This document shows positions 57,397 to 64,000 of a stretch of 64,000 bases of DNA, piece by piece (position 1 is the first letter of the stretch; every line of letters begins with the position of its first letter). Under the pieces are notes generated by a model. That model saw only the letters and a program-made list of their open reading frames with translations, was not told where the DNA came from and did not search any database. The stretch is taken from the NCBI GenBank assembly GCA_022661535.1, contig JAKULF010000012.1:186001-250000 (forward strand). The letters run 5' to 3'. The DNA comes from Eutypa lata. Its lineage: Eukaryota > Ascomycota > Sordariomycetes > Xylariales > Diatrypaceae. Made by a program: the position numbers and the translations under genes.

Positions 57397-58157
57397 TCAT
57401 TTCATGAAGCCAGCCTTTCCATCACCATTGGAATCGGTGTGGGGGTTTAGCTTGTTTAGAAGACCCGGGTTGCCCGGCTCCGAGCCGGTGGTTCTGTGAT
57501 CAGCTGCTCCACCACGGGCCCTCGGTACTCTTGTTTCCCTATCCCCGTGCTCTCTTCCGTGGGCGATAGACTCCGAGTCGGTAGGTCTGTGGCTAGCCAC
57601 CGCACCACTAGTGCCTGGTGCTCTCGCTCCTCTGTCCCCATGCTCTCGTCCACGGGCGGAATGGTTGGATATCCCGTTCGCAGCCTCACCATCTCCGTGG
57701 AATCTGCCCTTCGGCGGATGATGCTCATCGTAGCCTGATTCCGTTTTTTTTAAACCCATATCGTGGTGGCTGCTATACTCTTTGGGCTCCCCATCAAAGG
57801 CGTCGAAGCGCTCTTCGCGATCATCTAGGGTCTCACCCTTCTGCTTGTACTCCTCTATGCTGATGGGAGGCAGTGCGGATGTAGAGTGGTGCTGAGCAGC
57901 GTTGTGGTGAACCTCGTGGAGTGGCACGGTCGTGTGGACGAAGCTTGGCTGGACGATCTCTCTTTCAGCAACTAGTTGGCTTGTCTCGTGATGATGACTA
58001 GTAAAAGATCGTTAGCAATCTTTAAAGTCAACCTTTCAACTGTGAGTTGGCTTCATCGTCTCGTGTTTCACGGCTGGGTTGATCGTCTCATGGACAGTCG
58101 TATCCTCGTGACCCGACTTGGAGATGAAGTCCTTGATGGCTGATTTGGTCTTACCCA
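57397..58157 (-). pseudogene. Hydrophilic conserved mould protein (stress-type family); 5' part damaged or misassembled
   Basis: The last exon (57397..57997) encodes 199 residues of very hydrophilic, His/Glu/Gly-rich protein. It includes VPLHEVHHNAAQHH and an end, LLNKLNPHTDSNGDGKAGF, that is typical of a widespread mould family of heat-soluble proteins. An internal repeat of about 32 residues occurs twice (REHGDRGARAPG, REHGDRETRVPR). An upstream exon (about 58033..58157) encodes GKTKSAIKDFISKSGHED and TTVHETINPAV, also typical of this family. The two do not join: the only GT donor (CACA|GTTGAA) leaves one base whereas the acceptor (TTTACTAG|T) needs two. The result is a frameshift and early stop. 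I call this a damaged gene, with sequencing error as the alternative. The first exon with the start was not found. Confidence 0.6.
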
Positions 58158-59545
58158 CTATGCTTAGTTATGAATGGTCTAGAAGTATTTCTCTAATGTA
58201 GATTAACTAGTGGTCGAATTTATACGAGCAATATAGCAGTGTCGGATTGTAAGGTTTAGGAGTGAATTAATAATCTACTGCTGGTGAAAGGAATATCACA
58301 TAGTAATTCAAAATTTTGTTTCAACTTCTTAGGAAGCGTCGTCATCAGATTGCCTGGTAATAATTATTGTCGTCACCCTGCCATTGCTCCCAGAACCTGA
58401 AGCCATATTAGTAGGTTAGGAGAGGATGTGTCATAACAACTGAACAGGATCGACTCCACAACCCAGATTTACATGAGATGCTATGAGACCATAGTGACGT
58501 CCAACTACCAGATATAAGCCAATTGAGGTTGTATCGTAGCATGGAATTTACAACAATCACTTGTATGTCACAGTCTGGGGTATTCTATTACCAAGGAAAC
58601 TGTACGGGGGTCTTAGCACACAGTGATGACCTTTAGCTATCGAAATAGGTGAAGACAGCCAGAATTTCTACTAGCTATTGGAACCAACATATGTAATCTT
58701 CGTCACCTCAATGATTAAAACAAGTAAGAAGTATGCAATGATTCTAGTACCCTCGGCTCCAGCCATTGACTACCAGAACACCTATGTATGCTCCACGGAG
58801 TATACGGCCTCTTCACTACACGTCAACTACACTACAGGTCCTTAGGTATGTGCTAGATGCTGGATTGTTTATACTACTGGCTACTGATATGCAATAGCAT
58901 CATGGCTACTGACAACAGGGTGACGTGTGTCGTGATGACCCAGGGTCCCCTCACAGCCCACAAAGACGAATAACTCGAGATACGATGAGCATAACCCGAA
59001 CCAGAAAGATGAAACATGCACCTGTCCAATATAAACGAGATAGCCGAGGACTTGGAAAGCCTCTCAATAGATCTTCATAACACGACAAATATGGAACAGA
59101 TTACTACCTGCTCCCCAGGTAATAAAGAAAAGTAAGAACTAGAGACTAAGAACTAGACTGAATAATATCTGCTCATACAGTGATAACTGGATATTATTCA
59201 GATTATACGATATGTCAATATTAGTCCCTTATCTATAATACCTAAAGCTTAACATGCGTATGTATTTTTGGTATCATATTACCAATAGGTCAGGTCAATT
59301 ATGATGGCAACCACTTGAGGTTGTTAGGTGATTCGTCGCCTATGAGTCATCAATGCTCCTTACTCCCTGCACCGAGCCCCGATTCGGTGGTTGTCATCGT
59401 ATTATATGTTGGATTCGTAATCTTTGTGCTTGTTCCTGAGGGTTCGTGCTCTGAAGTAGGAGCCACAATCGGTTTAGAGTCGATTACAGATCTATTTCGT
59501 TAATACTAGACACGCATATACTGGAGGCTTATAGAGAGCTAGTGC
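58158..59545. other. 1.4-kb spacer, nothing recognised
   Basis: This is AT-rich. It may hold the missing first exon of the hydrophilic protein gene, but I could not identify one. Confidence 0.45.
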
Positions 59546-61358
59546 TTACTGGTTCCCTGTAGACACTATATGTTGTATAGCTGCCGAGTTCCCAGCGGTC
59601 TCGTCGGATTTATTCTCGTCCGGGTTCTGCTGCAGGTTATTTGAATCAAGTACATTAACGGCCTTGACCGGGGTCCAGTATAATAACACAATGGCGACTA
59701 TCCAGACGCCGACGAACACGCTTGGAATGACGATGACTACCACTGTTGATAAGGTAGCGACTTCCGGACCCCAGACAACGAAATCAGCGACCCCACCAGG
59801 GATCTGGCCTGAATCGCCACGCGCAATGTTCCGCAGTTGGCTCTCCGCGCCGGCTGGATAAAGAGTCAAATCGGTCAGACAGTTGACGGTAGCTACGTAT
59901 GCTGCCTGCACCAAACGCTCGAGATCATTATGGACACTGCTTGCTCCGGCGTCAAATATTCGGCCGTCAGCCGTCGTCGACGATAGGAGAGCCGAGGCCT
60001 GTAGGTGTTGGCCGACAATTGCTATCACGGGAGTACCGAGGACTGTCAACAGGATGTTTTGAAGATCGACTGATAGGTCGAGACCTGGAAGTGCATCGCT
60101 TGTTAATGCTTCGATGGTGCTGTTATGATCTTGATAGGACCATACGTCATCCTGCCAGCAGGACAGCGCTGGCCGTGCTGGCAACACCGTGTACTGGGCG
60201 CCCGTCTTGCTATCTGCTCCAGGTCCGGTGAGGTACCATGGATCAGTTCCGGGACTGAAGCTAATCCTATCGACGGATGAGACAACTGCCGCCCAAGTTG
60301 CGTTGCTGGTGGCGAGAGTACCATGGGCGGTAACGTTTCCCGGAAAGAATTGAGCTACCGGCTGTCTGCCATCGAACAACGACGCATTCGTCTCATTTCC
60401 AAAGACGTCGTAAAAGTCCACGGCAACGGCTGTACCGTCAGAGTTTGCGATGGCGGTTCTATTGAACCACTCGTACTCCGTAGCGCATGAACCCGTGACG
60501 GTGAGGGTCAAGTCCGGAAATCGCTGTAATCCAAGGTCTGCCCCAGTAGCTCGGTACCCATAGTCAATTCGCAGAATATCCTCACCACTACTTGTCTGGC
60601 CCACCGGTATTGCTGCGCTCACGTTCACTTGGTGACGGAGCTCTTCGTCCGCTGCTGTGCTACCTAGAGCGCGAAGAATTCGCGGTACTTCTAAGGAGAA
60701 GAAAGTTGCAATTGAGGCATAGTCGTCTGGTCTCGGGCGATCAGGCACGTAGACTGCAATATCAAGAGTTAGCTATCTCTCACTAGATAGTCTATCCATA
60801 ATTCTGGAGCTTTAAGTTATGATCGAGGAGTAAGAACTCCTATTAAAAAAAAAGGCGCTAATAAACCACCGTAGATAGGGTGAAAATTGACTCTGGAAGT
60901 TGCTTACTAGCTTCTGGGTTTACAGGCGCAGCATTGCCGATGATAATGAGGGGAGGCACTAGAATTCCCGTTGCCTTCTGTCCCACCCAAGCGGCGAAAG
61001 TCAGGAGCAGCAACATTGGAATCCTCGGGCTCTTCCATTTTTCTTCCAAGGCTGTGAGCGTTTCTATTATAGCGTCGAAGAGATCGACTCTCTTGTTCCA
61101 GATGATGGGGGCTAAGGGGTTAAGCTTTGAAACTTCCGTCTTGCGTCCCCGGATATAGAAGTAGAGGATGAGGCCAAAGAGTATAGACCAGAAATGCACT
61201 AGTGCTAAATCTATGATGAGGGCATAAGCGGCGTTGAGCTGATCGCCCACAGATTTCGGAACGGCAATAGCATCTCTAGGGCCTTCTTCGCTGGGAAAGG
61301 TGAAACGTTGCCAAAGCTGGTAGGTTGAGTTGAGCTGCTTAGCTGTTGATACAACCAT
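59546..61358 (-). CDS. Uncharacterised membrane glycoprotein, 552 residues
   Basis: The exons on the minus strand are 60908..61358 and 59546..60753. Exon 1 carries a hydrophobic helix (YALIIDLALVHFWSILFGLI), a basic cytosolic loop and a second helix (IPMLLLLTFAAWVGQKAT). Exon 2 encodes a long outer domain with many N-glycosylation sequons (NVS, NRT, NET, NAS, NVT, NAT, NST) and scattered Cys. It then has one helix near the C-terminus (VVVIVIPSVFVGVWIVAIVLLYW) and a polar tail. The pattern of helices at both ends with a glycosylated domain between them resembles a family of unknown function common in moulds. I do not recognise a catalytic motif. The intron (A|GTAAGC to GCAG|TC) keeps frame. 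Confidence 0.8.
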
Positions 61359-62402
61359 GTTTGAGAAGATCTCTTTTTCTTCTTCTGGAGTTTATGTATT
61401 GAATATGTCTAGTTACAGGAAAATGTTGAATAAGGAAGATCACATCAGTATACTCTAATAAGAGGCACATTTGACTAGATAATGACCTCTTCCCCTTTTA
61501 CTTTATTCTATCCCTGTTCTTTCTAGAGGTGAGGGGGTGAGATTTATGATCGGTAGATGGATAGGAACAAGTCCTAGAACATACCATACCTACACTCTCG
61601 GCATTCGGCAAAGCCTTGTAGGAGTGACAACCAAATCCTCAACAATAACATCAGCTCTTGCTTCAGGTCCCCGAAGCATGTGTACACAATTGTCTGAATT
61701 TTGGGCATCAAGGTGTGACTGGACGGCGATGTGACAGCAGGACCCTGACCCAGGAACGGGAGAGGAAAGACGAGGCAGGCAACAAAAAATCGCATAGTAA
61801 GTCTGTGACTTGTTTGCTACGCTGTTCATTAGTCAAAATCCATGTCGATGATAATGGTTATTTGGTCTATTATAAGCTGAGCCTGCCTGACTAAGGGTGA
61901 CAGATCACCCGAGCCTCAGCTGCAACGCATGTCGGTGCCAAGACTTGTATGAAGTGGTGGGTATACCCAAAGTCCTAGGTTTCGATAACGAATAGGGGAG
62001 CCTCACGTACGTATACAGTTGATGTGCTGACCTGCATCGGTGCCCTACCACATGAAGTGCATGAATCCAATATTGTCGTAGCTGCATACCTTACCACTTG
62101 AGTAGATAGTTGACCATTCTCGCATATTGGCCAATAATCTGCATGCATGAGGCTGTGTGTTTAGGGGGGTTGAGTAATTTCGACATCAAACCGCTCAAAG
62201 CTCTACAAACTCCGAGAATGATACTATGGTACTTAGTCCTATAGTCGAATTTAAATAAAGAGTTCACCGTTACTTGTCATAACAGTCTGCGCTTTTCTGC
62301 CACTCCAACGCTCGCTTTTAGACTTGTTACGTCCTCAGAAGATAAGATCCTACCACGTTTTCAAGACCCTCCAAATTCTCAGAAACCGACGGCTCTTTCA
62401 AG
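61359..62402. other. 1-kb divergent spacer
   Basis: This is the shared upstream region of the membrane glycoprotein and fasciclin genes. No gene is recognised. Confidence 0.5.
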
Positions 62403-63607
62403 ATGTTACAACTCCAAGCTACAGTGTTACTTCTTATGAGCATCGCCGCCTTAGTGGCATCTCAGTCTCTCCCCAACCTTGTAGATGCTCTTGTGGCGTC
62501 TGGAGCTTCTCAATTTGCAGATTTCATCCAGTCCGACCCGGAAGTTCTACAGTTGTACCTCTCCGAACAGGTCAAGACGGTCTTCGCCCCTTCGGACTCA
62601 GGTCTGGGCAACGAAACACTGAAGGAACGAGATCTTTCTGCGTCAGCTCGACGGGAAGCTGCGTTCCAGTCTGCTAGGGGGACGACGAGCCTAGAAAGTG
62701 CTAGTCGTTCACTACCTGGTGCGACTCTCGAGACTAACAACCAAGCTCCGCTGCTGGATGGCCGTGGCCAACGAGTAGTGATCGATACGAGGCCTCTCAA
62801 CGTCACTTCACCTAGCAAGCGATGGATTTCTCATTCCACTTTACGACGCCAGGTCAATGAAACAGCCCCGTCACTGCTCAGGATCTCGTCTGGTCTGGGA
62901 AAAACCACGAATGTCATTAAAGCAGACATCCCGTACGATGGAGGAATAATCCACATCACGGACAGGTAAGTCATGTGACGCTTCTTCATAAATAAAGAGG
63001 CTGCTGTCTGATATATGTCGTACGATAACAGCTACTTCACTATTCCGGAGTCCCTCTCATCTACATCCCAAGCAACGGGCCAGACGGCTTTCGCTGGCCT
63101 ATTGTCCCGCAGCAACTCAACGAGCACACTGGATGGCACCCACTCCGTCACGGTGTTCCTACCCTCCGACGCCGCATTCTCCGCCACCAACTCCACCATC
63201 CCCGCCTCGCAGCTGGTCTCTGACCACGTCGTCGCCGGCACCGTCAGCTACCTTCCCGACCTGAAAGATGGATCGGTCCTGACTACGCAGTGCGGCGAGA
63301 CCCTCGCTATCAGCATCCGTGGTGGCCGCTATTACGTCAACGGCGGGTTGATCACACAGGCGAACTTGGTTCTCGAGAACGGCGTTGCGCATGTTGTTAA
63401 CAAGGTAAGGAAGGTCTCGACAGTTCAAAGACATTCATGAAACTACCTATTTTTGTCACGTATCTCGAGCTAATGTGTTTTGCGATTTTCTAGGTCTTAA
63501 AACCTACACCAGCGTCACCACCTACGGGAGCTGCTTCGTCTAATTCGATGGGCTTCACTGGTTTGTTTGGTTTGGCCTGTGTCATTGCAATGATAGCTCT
63601 GGTTTGA
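62403..63607 (+). CDS. Fasciclin (FAS1) domain surface protein, probably GPI-anchored
   Basis: The exons are 62403..62965, 63032..63404 and 63494..63607, giving 349 residues. FAS1 proteins are cell-surface adhesion or wall proteins. A signal peptide (1-20, ending VASQS) leads into LPNLVDALVASGASQFADF and TVFAPSDSGL, the first half of a FAS1 domain. A long Ser/Arg/Thr linker interrupts it (about 75-170). IPYDGGIIHITDSYFTIP then starts a second, complete FAS1 domain (to about 310), with SVTVFLPSDAAF and ENGVAHVVNKVL. The last exon encodes a Pro/Ser/Ala stretch and a hydrophobic tail (MGFTGLFGLACVIAMIALV), the signal for GPI anchoring. All junctions keep frame. The first FAS1 copy looks truncated. 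Confidence 0.88.
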
Positions 63608-64000
63608 GGTTTTCTTAATGGCTTGTGTATTTAAGCTGATGGAACAATGCAAGGGCCAGGCTTGTATTAATGTTTAATATTTCTTTTTTAAACTTCACCA
63701 CGTTGGCTAGATTGATGAAAAGGTTTTATGTTGCTTAGAGTACTATATGTACCTGGCTTAATAGGTGAAATCTTAGAAGAATCTCTTGGATACTGCATGA
63801 GAAAACCAAGTGAATAACCCCTTATAGTATCCGTTGTCGGTCCCAGGGTCATACAAACGAACCCAGTTTCTATGAGGATCGGTCTAATGCTGTAAATAGG
63901 ATGCGCTTAATCCAAGTCTTTAAGAACGAGGAATACGCATACAAGGTAGGATCCCGCTTATGACAAGTCCGTGACTTGAAATATCAGATCTCAATTTGAC
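63608..64000. other. 3' flank to the window end
   Basis: Nothing is recognised. Confidence 0.5.

Overview
The window is nuclear DNA of a filamentous ascomycete (Pezizomycotina, most likely a Sordariomycete; that placement is inference). Evidence: protein genes have several short introns (about 50-220 bases, GT...AG, often with a CTAAC branch site), genes lie on both strands with no operons, coding DNA is GC-rich, spacers are AT-richer and full of microsatellites, and the families are typical of moulds (PTH11-like receptor, AA9 cellulose monooxygenase, fungal cyanamide hydratase, GPI-anchored surface proteins). Exons were joined by reading splice sites and protein phase by hand.

Layout. 0-6 kb: the 3' end of a BIG1-like gene, TRM112, an ER cyclophilin B and mitochondrial uS13m sharing a divergent promoter, and a membrane M19 dipeptidase. 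6-8.5 kb: spacer. 8.5-16 kb: an RGD2-type F-BAR/DEP/RhoGAP protein and AP-3 delta adaptin. 17.7-30 kb: a small GPI-type protein, a beta-carbonic anhydrase, a PTH11-like receptor, a secreted alpha/beta hydrolase, a TDA3-like FAD oxidoreductase and a ten-exon MFS sugar transporter. 30-39.5 kb: a gene-poor stretch whose only recognisable content is a broken FAD monooxygenase and one orphan exon. 39.5-50 kb: GRR1 (F-box/LRR), an F-box-like/TPR protein and AP-2 mu. 50.8-54.5 kb: a PsiD-like phosphatidylserine-decarboxylase-family enzyme and a cyanamide hydratase, same strand. 55-64 kb: a tRNA-like gene with a disrupted anticodon loop, an AA9 LPMO, a hydrophilic stress-type protein with a damaged 5' part, an unknown two-part membrane glycoprotein and a fasciclin-domain GPI-type protein.

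Most genes are housekeeping and unrelated to each other. A loose theme is membrane traffic and polarity: AP-3 delta, AP-2 mu, the RhoGAP, GRR1 and BIG1. Accessory functions (LPMO, PTH11 receptor, decarboxylase, hydratase, surface proteins) are concentrated towards the right end.

The most interesting observations are: (1) cyclophilin B, where splicing or retention of the last intron would switch between a membrane-anchored form and a soluble form ending in the ER-retention-like tail HVEL; (2) a PsiD-like decarboxylase with an intact self-cleavage site; (3) a tRNA-like gene with intact pol III signals but a 41-base anticodon loop; (4) a TDA3-like oxidoreductase with an in-frame upstream start that would add a mitochondrial-type presequence; (5) a RhoGAP lacking the expected arginine finger; (6) a FAD monooxygenase relic whose stop codons fit repeat-induced point mutation; and (7) a TACCTA/TAGGTA motif scattered through the non-coding DNA.
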